Positions 8,656-17,767 of a stretch of DNA of 44,583 nucleotides are shown piece by piece. This stretch comes from Rs1 sp034111875 (GTDB lineage: Bacteria > Pseudomonadota > Gammaproteobacteria > Pseudomonadales > Balneatricaceae). Position 1 is the first letter of the stretch. Every line of letters starts with the position of its first letter. The DNA lies in assembly GCA_034111875.1 (NCBI GenBank), contig JAWUWK010000017.1, forward strand, positions 1 through 44,583, written 5' to 3'. The notes below the pieces were generated by a model. The model was not told the DNA's origin. It ran no database searches and saw only the letters and a list, made by a program, of their open reading frames with translations. A program made the translations under genes and the position numbers.

Positions 8656-10002
8656 TTAGCGAATCCGTTTATGAGCAAGCTCGGGCATTTTCCCTGAGAG
8701 CCCCATAGCTTGTAACATAATATGCTGTTTTAGCGGCCTGCTTTTATTGAATAAATTCATACCTAAGTTGCGAGCGATAGTTAAAGGCGCATTCTGTGGA
8801 TCAAACAAGTATTTAAACGCTTGCATAGTCGCCGACATCTTCAAATTATCACTGTATCTTAACCGCTGATATTGCTTTAATAATGCCTCACTGCCAATTG
8901 ATTGCCGCCGCTGTTTAGCGTTTGCCAAAGTATCAGCAAGTACAGCCGCATCGAGCAAACCCAAATTAACCCCTTGGCCTGCTAGCGGGTGAATAGTATG
9001 AATTGCATCGCCAATGAGTGCTAAACCACTCTTTACATAATATTTGGCGTGGCGATGACTCAGGGGGTAGGCGGCTCGGTTAGCGACCCCTACCACCTCG
9101 CCTATTCTATGCTCAAAGCCAATACTCAATGCCTGCTTGAAGTGCCTATCACTCATCGCCATTAGCGCTTTGGCATGTGCGGGGGATGTTGACCAGACAA
9201 TACTACAAAGTTTATCACTCGCCAGCGGCAAAAACGCCAGCGGGCCATCTTCAGTAAATCTCTGCCAAGCGGTTTGCTGATGCGATTCGAGGGTTTCGAC
9301 CGTGGCGACTATCGCGTGATGTCCGTAATCCCATTGCCACAGAGGAATAGCCGATAACTGACGAATCTTGGAGAGGGCACCATCGGCACCGACAATTAAC
9401 GTCGCTTTAAACTGCCTCACAATTTGTGTCTTTGGTGCTGTATTCGTCACCGGCGGCTGCCCCCGTTGGGTTGGATCTTTAATCTCGCAACTCAAAAGGC
9501 GATAGGCCTCACCATTACCCAACACAGGTTCAGATAAATCAGTGACTTTGGCATTACAGATAATAGGTAATTGTTGTTCAGTCGCCCTGCTTAATAAAGC
9601 GCTGAGAACTACTTTATTTTCGACAATGTGACCTAAATTTTTCGTGTGCATTTGCACGCTGCTAAAATCAACTTCTCCCGTGCCCTGACCATCCCAAACC
9701 CGCATCTTAAGATAGGCGTTTGCGCGCATTTGCGATATTTCATGCCAGATGGATAAGTTTTCAAAAATATTTTCAGAGGCTTTAGTCAATGCACTAACAC
9801 GATTATCGTAGCTGTTAATATCATCTTGGCGCTGATTTAAATCGGATAGCTGTTGCGGTAACGTTAAAAAACTATCATCGCGAGTATCCACTACTAGCAC
9901 CTTAAAGCCGTCTCTTTTAAACGCTAAGGCAGCTGTTAAACCGACCATACCCGCACCAACGACAATAATATCTAAAGCGGTATAATCTGTTGGATTTTGC
10001 AT
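8656..10002 (-). CDS. ubiI: FAD-dependent ubiquinone-biosynthesis hydroxylase, UbiI (VisC) type
   Basis: An FAD-dependent aromatic hydroxylase of the UbiH/UbiF/UbiI group acting on the ring of the polyprenyl-phenol precursor of ubiquinone. It shows the N-terminal dinucleotide fold IVVGAGMVGLTAALA, the internal ADGALSKIR motif and the FAD-ribityl motif ALIGDAIHTIHPLAGQGVNL. Its place as last gene of ygfB-pepP-ubiH-ubiI, and the block LGHIVENKVV, favour UbiI (C5 hydroxylase) over UbiF (C6), but the two are hard to separate by eye. 448 residues is slightly long: an insert rich in Gln/Asp lies near residues 45-60. Ten bases separate it from ubiH. Confidence 0.88.
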   Translation of the reverse strand: MQNPTDYTALDIIVVGAGMVGLTAALAFKRDGFKVLVVDTRDDSFLTLPQQLSDLNQRQDDINSYDNRVSALTKASENIFENLSIWHEISQMRANAYLKMRVWDGQGTGEVDFSSVQMHTKNLGHIVENKVVLSALLSRATEQQLPIICNAKVTDLSEPVLGNGEAYRLLSCEIKDPTQRGQPPVTNTAPKTQIVRQFKATLIVGADGALSKIRQLSAIPLWQWDYGHHAIVATVETLESHQQTAWQRFTEDGPLAFLPLASDKLCSIVWSTSPAHAKALMAMSDRHFKQALSIGFEHRIGEVVGVANRAAYPLSHRHAKYYVKSGLALIGDAIHTIHPLAGQGVNLGLLDAAVLADTLANAKQRRQSIGSEALLKQYQRLRYSDNLKMSATMQAFKYLFDPQNAPLTIARNLGMNLFNKSRPLKQHIMLQAMGLSGKMPELAHKRIR

Positions 10003-10012
10003 TCACAAGTCC

Positions 10013-11266
10013 TTAATTTAAAGGCTCTACAGGATGAGATAACCCCATAGCACCACGAGAAAATACTGTTTTGGCAGCGGGGCAAATATCTAACAACTGC
10101 AAACCGGCATTTCTGCCGAAAGCTAATAGGGGATGATTATTACTAAACAGACGCATACTTTGATCGCTAAAGCTTATTGTCGACTGCTGATCTGCCGAGC
10201 GTGATTTTTGATAGGCATGCAACAGACTATAACTGCCCAAATCCTGTTGTTGTTTAGCGGCATTTTTTAGATCAGTAGCCAATGCGGCGACGCCCCTGAG
10301 TGCCAAATTAAATCCCTGACCGGCGATGGGGTGTAATGTATGCGCTGCATTGCCTAAGATAACTAGGCCTGAGCGCACTTGCTCTTGGGCGCGCTGCAAC
10401 TTTAAAGGATAACTATAACGTTCACCTACTTGAGTAAAACGCCCGGCACGAAAGCCAAATTTCTGTTGTAATTGCTCTAAAAACGCTGAGTCACTGCAGG
10501 CTAAACCCGCTTCGATCTGGGCGTCGGGAAATGTCCATATCAAGCCACAGCGATTGCGTTTTTGTTGCGATAAAAGGGGTAACAAGGCAACCGGTCCAGT
10601 ATCCGTAAACCGCTCATAGGCGATATTTTCATGCCGCCTATCTATTTCAACATTGGTCACGAGTGCGTGCTGATAATAGCTTTCTTCGCTATAGCTGATA
10701 CCGAGCTTCTCACGGATCTCTGAACGTCCTCCATCAGCCATTACGACCAAATTTGCAGTCAAGGTACTTGCTCTGCCAGCCCGATTGAGCTCTAATTTCA
10801 TCACCCCCTCGACGCGCTCGACGCGCTCAACCGTTGCGGGGCTGTAGAATTCAAGACACTGGCTGTTTTCATGCTCACGCAAATGCGCTTGCAACACGAC
10901 GCCTAACCATTTGTTTTCAATAACATAGCCAAGGGCAGGGACTTTTTCTTGAGCCGCATGCAGCCTAGCTGCCCCAAAGTGGCCTTTATCTGAGACATGA
11001 ATATGCTCGATTGGCTGCACCTGGTGTTTAAGCTTGTCCCACACAGACATTTGCTGATAAATAAGAGCAGAGCCGTATGACAAGGCGGTAGCGCGTCTAT
11101 CGAAACTAGATTGATAATGATCGGCTGACGACTCTAATTGCTGTACATTGGGTTCGATTAAAGCCAGCCGTAAATTCAGCGTTTTAGCATGATCTATAAG
11201 AGCGCAAGCTAAGCTTGTGCCCACCATACCTGCACCCATAATAATAATATCGTAATGCTGTTTCAT
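10013..11266 (-). CDS. ubiH: 2-octaprenyl-6-methoxyphenol hydroxylase
   Basis: An FAD monooxygenase that hydroxylates C1 of the ubiquinone ring precursor. It shows the N-terminal Rossmann motif IIIMGAGMVGTSLACAL, the UbiH-typical block IHVSDKGHFGAARL, ADGGRSEIRE in the middle, and the C-terminal FAD motif LGNAAHTLHPIAGQGFNLAL. The start at ATG 11266 gives 417 residues, close to the family; an upstream ATG at 11293 adds nine residues. It lies between pepP and ubiI in the operon conserved across many gammaproteobacteria. Confidence 0.93.
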   Translation of the reverse strand: MKQHYDIIIMGAGMVGTSLACALIDHAKTLNLRLALIEPNVQQLESSADHYQSSFDRRATALSYGSALIYQQMSVWDKLKHQVQPIEHIHVSDKGHFGAARLHAAQEKVPALGYVIENKWLGVVLQAHLREHENSQCLEFYSPATVERVERVEGVMKLELNRAGRASTLTANLVVMADGGRSEIREKLGISYSEESYYQHALVTNVEIDRRHENIAYERFTDTGPVALLPLLSQQKRNRCGLIWTFPDAQIEAGLACSDSAFLEQLQQKFGFRAGRFTQVGERYSYPLKLQRAQEQVRSGLVILGNAAHTLHPIAGQGFNLALRGVAALATDLKNAAKQQQDLGSYSLLHAYQKSRSADQQSTISFSDQSMRLFSNNHPLLAFGRNAGLQLLDICPAAKTVFSRGAMGLSHPVEPLN

Positions 11267-11374
11267 CAAAGGGAATCTCGAATTTGCTATCAAGCTAGAC
11301 CATCTATACAGATTTTTTCTGTTTAGCCCTTGCCGTACTTGTCGCTATTGTATTAGTAAAAGGCCGCTCAACGC

Positions 11375-12694
11375 CTAAGACCCTGCCATCAGTTTCTCTA
11401 TTTCAGCAATGGTTTTGGGGACTGCGCTCGTCATCACTTCGCAACCAGTGGCAGTGACTAACACATCATCTTCAATACGTATGCCAATACCCCGCCAGCG
11501 CGCTTCTACTTCAGTGTTATCGATCGCCACATAGATCCCAGGTTCAATGGTCATAGTCATCCCCGGGGCGAGTTCGCGCCATTGGCCATCGACTTTATAA
11601 TTACCAACATCGTGGACATCCATGCCTATCCAATGGCCTAATTTGTGCATAAAGAACTCGCGATAAGCGGCACTGGCAATCAGCTCATCGACCTTTCCTC
11701 TCAACAGTCCCAAATCCACCAAGCCTTGGGTAATCACTAATACGGCATGATCGTGGATCGCATTCCAAGGGGTCCCAGGTTTAACCATCTCGATACATTC
11801 AAGGTTGGCTTTAAGGGTTAGATTATACAGCTCAGTCTGCTCGGGATTGAACTTACCGTTAACCGGAAAAGTGCGGGTGATATCGCCGGCGTAATACTGA
11901 TATTCAGCGCCCGCATCAATCAACACTAACTCGTTATCATTTAGCGCCTGATTGTTCTCAATATAATGTAGAACACAAGCGTTTTTACCACCGCCGACTA
12001 TACTCGGATAAGCCGCTTGTGGACAACCTTGCATCGCAAAGTAATGTTGAATATGTGCATCTAACTGATACTCCATCACCCCAATATTGCACGCTTGCAT
12101 GGCTTTTATATGAGCCTTAGCTGATATTTCACTGGCTTTGCGCAGTATTTGTTGCTCTGCTGCAGATTTTATCAGCCGCATCTCGTGCGTAATAGCATCT
12201 AGTTGCAACAAATTCGAGGGGGCAATAACACCTTGGCGACTGCGTCGACGCATAGCGTCTAGCCAAGACGTGACTTTTTTGCGTAAACTGACATCCGAAA
12301 AACTGTAATAAAGATTGTCTATACCATTGAGTAACTCGGGCACTTTTTCATCTAAGCGTTGATTTGAATAGGCACAATCAACCTCAAAGTTATCTAGAAG
12401 CCCTTGTTCACCACATCGATAGCCATACCAGATCTCCATTTCTTTGTTTCTAGGCTGGCAAAATACTAGATACTGACTTTTCCCAGCAGACTTTAATAAC
12501 AGCAGCAGCGCATCTGGCTCATTAAACCCGGTAAAGTAAAAAAAGCTACTGTCTTGTCTAAAAAGATAATCAACATCGCTATTGCGATTAACCATTGCCG
12601 CAGACTCAATCAACACCGCACTATTATCATCGAGTTGTTCCAGCAATCTACTGCGACGTAGGCTAAATTCAGTTTGGTTAATTTTATCTAGCAT
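11375..12694 (-). CDS. pepP: Xaa-Pro aminopeptidase
   Basis: A cytosolic metallopeptidase removing an N-terminal residue when the second residue is proline. The 439-residue protein has the creatinase-like N-terminal domain followed by a pita-bread catalytic domain. All five metal ligands are visible: two Asp in IDAGAEYQYYAGDITRTFP, His in HKLGHWIGMDVHDVG, Glu in IEPGIY and Glu in GIGIRIEDDVLV. It sits between ygfB and ubiH, the standard arrangement; no functional tie to ubiquinone synthesis is established. Confidence 0.95.
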   Translation of the reverse strand: MLDKINQTEFSLRRSRLLEQLDDNSAVLIESAAMVNRNSDVDYLFRQDSSFFYFTGFNEPDALLLLLKSAGKSQYLVFCQPRNKEMEIWYGYRCGEQGLLDNFEVDCAYSNQRLDEKVPELLNGIDNLYYSFSDVSLRKKVTSWLDAMRRRSRQGVIAPSNLLQLDAITHEMRLIKSAAEQQILRKASEISAKAHIKAMQACNIGVMEYQLDAHIQHYFAMQGCPQAAYPSIVGGGKNACVLHYIENNQALNDNELVLIDAGAEYQYYAGDITRTFPVNGKFNPEQTELYNLTLKANLECIEMVKPGTPWNAIHDHAVLVITQGLVDLGLLRGKVDELIASAAYREFFMHKLGHWIGMDVHDVGNYKVDGQWRELAPGMTMTIEPGIYVAIDNTEVEARWRGIGIRIEDDVLVTATGCEVMTSAVPKTIAEIEKLMAGS

Positions 12695-12764
12695 TCACTT
12701 TCCTTCATTACAATTTTTGCTGCGAATTACCGCTGGAGTTAAGCTCCACACTGCGCCCAACGCT

Positions 12765-13370
12765 TCAGTGCAATATATCTGCAGTGTCAGAGTGCGGGTC
12801 ATTTCTGACCGCTTGATTACACTCTGTAAATAGATAAACAGCGCCCATACGCACATACTCACTAAGTTCAACAAAATCACCTTCACTCTCTTCATCTTCT
12901 TCGAGATCGACACTCGCCACTTTAGAAATCTGGCTTAAATCACTGAGCATTTCTTTGGCATCAGCAGCCAAACTTTTGTCTGTCTGCTTCCCTTGCATGC
13001 CAAACCCGGCGAGAAACCCTTGCACCCAAAGCCCTAACGCTTCTACACGCTGACTTATCGCATACTCCTCGTCATCAGGTAACAGTATATCTAAACTCAT
13101 GTCTAGGCTTTCATATTGTGCAAGACTCTGTTGATAAAGGCCGACTAGCGCCACTTTACTTGATTCATGGGCAAACCCAGTGATATCTAAAAAATCATTG
13201 GCTATTTGCAACCATAAATCATGACTTAAACGCGCACCACTGGCTAACTGGCCACAGACCAAGCCTTGCAATTCAGCGGGTGATACTAAAGTTATTTTCT
13301 CGCTAACCAATAAGTCGGCAAGGTCGTCGAAGCTCAGTTTTTCGATGCCTAATTGTTCGTTTTCACTCAT
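12765..13370 (-). CDS. ygfB: UPF0149 family protein YgfB
   Basis: A 201-residue acidic, largely helical protein of the YgfB/UPF0149 family, first gene of the ygfB-pepP-ubiH-ubiI operon. Family features visible are the early SPAELQGLVCGQLASG block and WVQGFLAGFG in the middle, with a C-terminal Asp/Glu-rich stretch before LSEYVRMGAVYLF. In Pseudomonas aeruginosa a YgfB homologue is known to act on gene expression through the AlpA antiterminator; whether that applies here is unknown. GGAT lies a few bases before ATG 13370. The divergent zapA operon starts about 250 bases away. Confidence 0.85.
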   Translation of the reverse strand: MSENEQLGIEKLSFDDLADLLVSEKITLVSPAELQGLVCGQLASGARLSHDLWLQIANDFLDITGFAHESSKVALVGLYQQSLAQYESLDMSLDILLPDDEEYAISQRVEALGLWVQGFLAGFGMQGKQTDKSLAADAKEMLSDLSQISKVASVDLEEDEESEGDFVELSEYVRMGAVYLFTECNQAVRNDPHSDTADILH

Positions 13371-13618
13371 ATTGATCCAGTTTTTTTCATCGACAAGGGT
13401 AATTATTAGATATTTATTTAGTTATATGCGGTAATAGACTTCCATTGCTGCATCCTAGCATTATACTTAATTAATAATTGAAAAACTTAGATCCAAGTCA
13501 CTAATTTCAGTTCGATTCTCTAAGGTTACTGGTTTCCCTTTGACCAAGCCATGAAATAGATAAGCAGAAGACTGATTTTTGCGCTTTGTCGATCAAACCC
13601 TTGACTGCTGGAAGTAAC

Positions 13619-13954
13619 ATGACCGAATCATATCTTGCACAACTTGAAGTCCAAATCGAACGTTTACTGACCCATTGCGATAACTTAGAAGAGCAAAACC
13701 TGCAACTGCAAGAGCGAGTCAACGGTGCGAATCAGGCCGAACAGGAAAGGCGCTCAGAATACCAGCAACTGATGACCCGCTATGATGCTTTAGACAAAAA
13801 CTATCAAGAAATGTCTGCCAAAGAACAGCGCGCTGTCACTTCTGAGCAACAGGCCTTGCAAGAAAAAGCCAAGCTCGCACAATTGAACGATAGAACCAAA
13901 AGCCATATTGAGAAAATGATCAGCCGCTTAAAAGCGCTGGAGCAGAATTCATGA
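13619..13954 (+). CDS. Coiled-coil protein of the TIGR02449 (ZapB-like) kind
   Basis: A 111-residue protein that is almost wholly coiled coil, from LEVQIERLLTHCDNLEEQN through QLQERV to the conserved C-terminal block SHIEKMISRLKALEQ. That C-terminal motif and the position directly before zapA match the small TIGR02449 family, thought to be a ZapB-like partner in cell division. Known members are usually nearer 65-75 residues, so this copy seems to carry extra heptads in the middle. The start at ATG 13619 follows GGAAGTAAC; a longer in-frame option begins at 13586. It overlaps zapA by 4 bases (ATGA). Confidence 0.75.
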   Translation: MTESYLAQLEVQIERLLTHCDNLEEQNLQLQERVNGANQAEQERRSEYQQLMTRYDALDKNYQEMSAKEQRAVTSEQQALQEKAKLAQLNDRTKSHIEKMISRLKALEQNS

Positions 13955-14241
13955 ACAAAAACATCACAATCAAGCTACTCGAAAAAGAATTTGTGGTCGG
14001 TTGCCCGTTAGAAAATGAAGCCGATCTACTCGCCTCTGCCAATCACCTCAACATTAAAATGCAAGAGATTCGCGCCGGCGGAAAAATTCTTGGTATGGAA
14101 CGTATCGCGGTGATGGCCGCACTCAATATCAGTAATGAATTCCTCTCCAGTAAAGTAGAACAGCGCGAGCAAATGGAAGACACTATGTTGCGTTTATCTG
14201 AAAAAATAAATCAGTCTCTGACGACTGACCAAGAGGACTAA
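13951..14241 (+). CDS. zapA: Cell division protein ZapA
   Basis: A 96-residue ZapA-family protein that binds and cross-links FtsZ filaments at mid-cell. The N-terminal head (ITIKLLEKEFVVGCPLENEA followed by DLLASANHLN) and C-terminal coiled coil are typical. Its ATG overlaps the stop of the upstream coiled-coil gene, so translation is probably coupled. In most relatives ssrS (6S RNA) and fau follow at once. Here they lie about 4.9 kb further on, beyond a block of minus-strand genes. Confidence 0.92.
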   Translation: MNKNITIKLLEKEFVVGCPLENEADLLASANHLNIKMQEIRAGGKILGMERIAVMAALNISNEFLSSKVEQREQMEDTMLRLSEKINQSLTTDQED

Positions 14242-14350
14242 ATAGTCCCCTATCGGCTTCTAGGAACCTACTCCGCGCTAACCATTGCTACATAATTAGC
14301 CTTAACGTTCAACTCCTTGTGAGCATCTATGACTCCTGACACCGAGTCTT

Positions 14351-15103
14351 TTACTGGGTTTTATTATGCTCAATTAAAAAGTCCCAAGCCTCTAGCACGC
14401 CTCTGGTCGAATGACCTTTCGTGGTAATATCTGCTAAATGTTGATTCTGTTGATTGCCATTTTGCGGCGTAAAACTGATGCCAGCAGCTTCAATAGCGGG
14501 AATATCACCTGAGGTATCGCCGATAAAAGCCACTTTTTCAACTGATGTACTTACCACATCACACCACCAGCGTAAACCAGCGCCTTTATTGGCAACTGGC
14601 CATAAAGCACTCATTGAAATATCCGTACCATGCACGACTAACTGCGGACAATGCTTTGCGACATAGGCTTCAAATTCTGGAAGTAATTGGGCAATTAAAC
14701 GAGTGTCTTCACTGGTAAAGCCCGCGTCCAATTGTTTAGCCACTTCTGGCTGGATATTAACATGACGTTTCTTTAAATCTTGAATGTAATCCATCATAAT
14801 TGCAATGATTTGATGAGCATCACTCGGTAATGATGGGTTCCAGTCTACCGCTTGATTAGACAAATTTAACATGCCTGCACCCGATTCAAAAATGACCGGA
14901 AGCTGTACGTTAAGCCATTGACCTACCGCCTCAGTGTAAGGCGCGGGTCTGCCAGTGCAAATACTCAATTGTGGTACATTATTGTCACTATAGGATCGAT
15001 CTGAAAGGGCTCTTAATTGAGACAGCAGTGACCAATCCGGGATTTTGAAAGGATCGCTAACACAACCATCGAGGTCGACAATAAAATAATCAATTTTCGC
15101 CAT
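14351..15103 (-). CDS. HAD-superfamily phosphatase
   Basis: A 250-residue HAD hydrolase, probably class IIB (Cof/sugar-phosphatase type). The nucleophile motif is FIVDLDGCVSDP (DxD); motif II is the Thr in SICTGRP; motif III is around the Lys in VANKGAGLRW; motif IV is FIGDTSGDIPAIEAAG. The substrate is unknown; a phosphorylated sugar or polyol is plausible given the IMPase-like and ABC genes upstream. GGAG lies 6-7 bases before ATG 15103. Its 3' end faces zapA. A terminator-like hairpin lies between it and the DeoR gene, so it may have its own promoter. Confidence 0.75.
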   Translation of the reverse strand: MAKIDYFIVDLDGCVSDPFKIPDWSLLSQLRALSDRSYSDNNVPQLSICTGRPAPYTEAVGQWLNVQLPVIFESGAGMLNLSNQAVDWNPSLPSDAHQIIAIMMDYIQDLKKRHVNIQPEVAKQLDAGFTSEDTRLIAQLLPEFEAYVAKHCPQLVVHGTDISMSALWPVANKGAGLRWWCDVVSTSVEKVAFIGDTSGDIPAIEAAGISFTPQNGNQQNQHLADITTKGHSTRGVLEAWDFLIEHNKTQ

Positions 15104-15160
15104 TTTCGCTCCAAGGGGGGGCTATTTAAAATAGCCAACATAAGTTGAATAACGCCATCT

Positions 15161-15189
15161 AAAAAAACCCAGATAAACAGCGGGTTGGG
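15161..15189 (-). terminator. Intrinsic terminator downstream of the DeoR-family gene
   Basis: Read on the minus strand: an AACCC arm, an 11-base loop, a GGGTT arm, then a run of T. It lies 36 bases past the stop of the DeoR-family gene and before the HAD gene. Confidence 0.5.
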
Positions 15190-15224
15190 TGGATTTATTA
15201 TGCTTACTGGCCAACTCGACAGAC

Positions 15225-16013
15225 CTATTTGAGGGGACTATAAATACACCTCAAAGGTAATCCTACCATCTCATCCACCATCTCTTGACCGATTAAGTCG
15301 CTGGTTAAGATCGCGTCTATCTGGTCAAAGGTTGCGGTGCTTATAAATGCACTGGCACTGAACTTGCTATGATCAGCTAGTACATAGTTTTGTCGAGCGA
15401 CCCCAATAACGTCTCGCTGGATTTGACTATAATCATCACTGCGCAGACTGATATGTTGGCGGCGCACATCGACTGAGGAAACGCACAAAAAGGCAGTATC
15501 AAAAGACATAGATCGAATAGAATTGACTGCAAGTGTGCCGACAAATGAGTCATTTATTTTCAAATATGAGCCGCCTATTAAATAGAAAGACAAAATGCCA
15601 CGCCGATACAACTCATTTGCGACCCCCCGGCAATTTGTGACATAGGTGCAATGCATATTTTTAGGTAAAATTGATGCCATCTGGATTGCCGTAGTACCAG
15701 AATCTATATATACCGTTTGCTCTTTTGCGATCAATTGACAGGCGGCTCTACTTATTGCAAGCTTTTCTGCTACATTTTTAATCGCTCTGTCTTCATTTGA
15801 AAACTCTTCTGAAACCATTAAATTGGCTACCGCACCGCCATAAGTTCTGGTCAGAATATTTTTGTTTTCTAGTGTTGCAAGATCGCGTCGAACTGTCGCC
15901 TCAGATACTTCAAAAAGAGTGCGTAAATCGCCGAGTTTAACCGAGTGATTTTTTTCAATAAGATCAACTATTTTTTTCTGTCTTGCAGCAGCAAAATAAT
16001 GATCATTAGACAT
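15225..16013 (-). CDS. DeoR/GlpR-family transcriptional regulator
   Basis: A 262-residue repressor-type regulator with an N-terminal DeoR winged helix (QKKIVDLIEKNHSVKLGDLR, then VSEATVRRDLATLENK and RTYGGAV) and a C-terminal sugar-phosphate sensor domain of the ribose-5-phosphate-isomerase fold. Within the sensor, VYIDSGTTAIQMA, TNCRGVANEL and the ADHSKF block are the ligand-binding elements known from this family. Such regulators respond to phosphorylated sugars or polyols. It most likely governed the adjacent HAD/IMPase/ABC genes, much of which is now broken. The 272 bases to its right contain no recognisable gene. Confidence 0.85.
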   Translation of the reverse strand: MSNDHYFAAARQKKIVDLIEKNHSVKLGDLRTLFEVSEATVRRDLATLENKNILTRTYGGAVANLMVSEEFSNEDRAIKNVAEKLAISRAACQLIAKEQTVYIDSGTTAIQMASILPKNMHCTYVTNCRGVANELYRRGILSFYLIGGSYLKINDSFVGTLAVNSIRSMSFDTAFLCVSSVDVRRQHISLRSDDYSQIQRDVIGVARQNYVLADHSKFSASAFISTATFDQIDAILTSDLIGQEMVDEMVGLPLRCIYSPLK

Positions 16014-16285
16014 TATTTATCCTGATATTTAAACATTTTAATTTCACTAAAAGACGAAAAGGCTTCAGCCAGTTTAATGCTTTTCATACTCTGATGTTAA
16101 TAAAAAACTAAGTTGCCAATAGTTTTGTTACAGGCTTTCAGTTTTTCAGCCCCATCAGCAGCTGAATATTCGAGTTTAGATAACACTTCAAACAGCTATT
16201 GCATTCAATCTTCAGACCTTGGAAAAGGGTTTGAGAGCTTGCAGGCTATTCCCCCTAACCCGCATATTTATGTCAATTCGCTAAG

Positions 16286-16993
16286 CTATCGCATTGAGTT
16301 TTCAATCACATCAATGGGCACCTGATCGGAGAAGACAGATATGGTTAATTTCTCACCCTGTTGATGATGCTTTATTGTCGATTTCAAACCGGCTTGTTGA
16401 GCAATAATAAAACCTGCGGCCACATCCCACATGTTGGAAAATCTTTCATAGTAGCCTTGAGCATAACCTAGTGCAGCAAATGCAGTGCCGATGACCGAGC
16501 AACGATAATTCAAGCACTCGAGACCCGATTGCCTAAATCTATCTTCCACTTCTCGAAACGTCTTAGTATCCCAATAAATGCTCTGGCCTAAAACCATGGT
16601 TGGGATCGGACAACTTTTTCGCTCTTTGATCAGCTGTTTATTATGCCTAATACCAATGTCATTTTTGTTTGCAGAAAGCAAAATATTCTGCTGCGGTATA
16701 CATATAGCGTCTAATATAGGTTCACCAGCTTCAATATAACCTATTGATACACCCCAGAGTGGAATGCCTGAGAGGAAGTTGGATGTACCATCAATAGGAT
16801 CGACACACCAATAGGTATCGGTTTCATCACCACCGCCCTCTTCACCAATAATGTTATCATTCGGGAACTGGGCAAGAATTTTCTCACGGATCATTTGCTC
16901 TACATTGCGATCAGCCACGCAGACAAAATTTAAAGGGTTTTTGGTCTCTATTTTTAAGCCCGCGGCATCTGCAAACCGCCAGCATTAGATAGC
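16286..16993 (-). pseudogene. Inositol-monophosphatase-family protein, 5' end lost at a deletion junction
   Basis: The open frame from GTG 16918 carries the IMPase metal motifs: GEEGGG, WCVDPIDGTSNF and NMWDVAAGFIIAQQAG, so the catalytic core looks intact. The same frame stays open upstream to about 16993 and reads AADAAGLKIETKNPLNFVCV before ADRNVEQ, clearly the N-terminal part of this family. It then runs into a stop inside the ABC ATPase gene with no start codon and without the first 20-30 residues expected. The 3' part of the ABC gene is missing at the same point. A deletion has joined the two genes. Residual translation from GTG 16918 is possible but would lack a helix. Confidence 0.7.
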
Positions 16994-17767
16994 AGAGCAC
17001 CCAAATATGCCGGGGTAATTTCATCTGCACTAATTAAGTTCATTGGCGGCGTACCGATAAAGCTGGCAGCAAAAGTATTTTGTGGGTCATTATATAATTC
17101 GTATGGCGTGCCAAATTGAGCTGCTTGGCCACCGTTCATTAACAGCACTTTATCTGACATCGACAATGCTTCGCTTTGATCGTGAGTGACATAGACAATT
17201 GTGAGCCCAAGCTTTTTGTTCAACTCTCTAATTTCACTACGAATTTCGACTCTTAGTTTGGCATCTAAATTAGACAGCGGCTCATCCATCAAAACAAGTT
17301 TACGCTTTGCGACTAAAACACGTGCCAAGGCAACGCGTTGCTGTTGCCCTCCCGACAATTGACTGGCAATCTATTCAACAGTGAATCCAGGCCCATCAAT
17401 TCGCTGACACCTGCAATATTCTCATCTTGTAATTTCACAGATTCTTTACGAATCCTCATTCCATATAGAATATTTTTCTTAACACTCATATGCGGGAACA
17501 GAGCATAATTTTGGAAGACCATGCCTATTTCTCGCTGTGTAGGGTCTAATTCAGTAACATCTTTACCATCAATCAGTATTTTTCCAGCCGTCGGTTGATC
17601 TAAACCTGCGAGTAATCTTAGCGTAGTGCTTTTACCGCAGCCGGAAGGTCCAAGTAGCGTTAAGAAAGTACCGGCTTCAATTTGAAAATTGACATCTTTC
17701 AAGATATTTAAGTCGCCCCAGTTTTTTTAAGCCCTGAAACTTGTAATTTTACTCCCGTACTCGACAT
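16954..17767 (-). pseudogene. MalK/UgpC-type ABC transporter ATPase, frameshifted and truncated
   Basis: ATPase subunit of a sugar or polyol-type importer. Walker A (LLGPSGCGKSTTLRLLAG), the signature LSGGQQQRVALARV, Walker B LVLMDEPLSNLDA and switch HDQSEA are all present, but in different frames. The first break is in a run of seven T near 17722-17728, after the start region MSSTGVKLQVSGLKK (ATG 17767). The second is near 17355-17375, where RLP should continue into SQLSGGQQ. The C-terminal regulatory domain (about 120 residues) is absent, ending at the IMPase junction. No permease or binding-protein gene remains upstream. Two frameshifts plus a truncation argue for true decay over sequencing error. 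Confidence 0.85.

Noticed and set aside
14242..14350. Remnant of 6S RNA directly after zapA
   Set aside because: I looked for the 6S closing stem and the CCTTGAACC hairpin here and found neither; the real 6S gene is at 19097.
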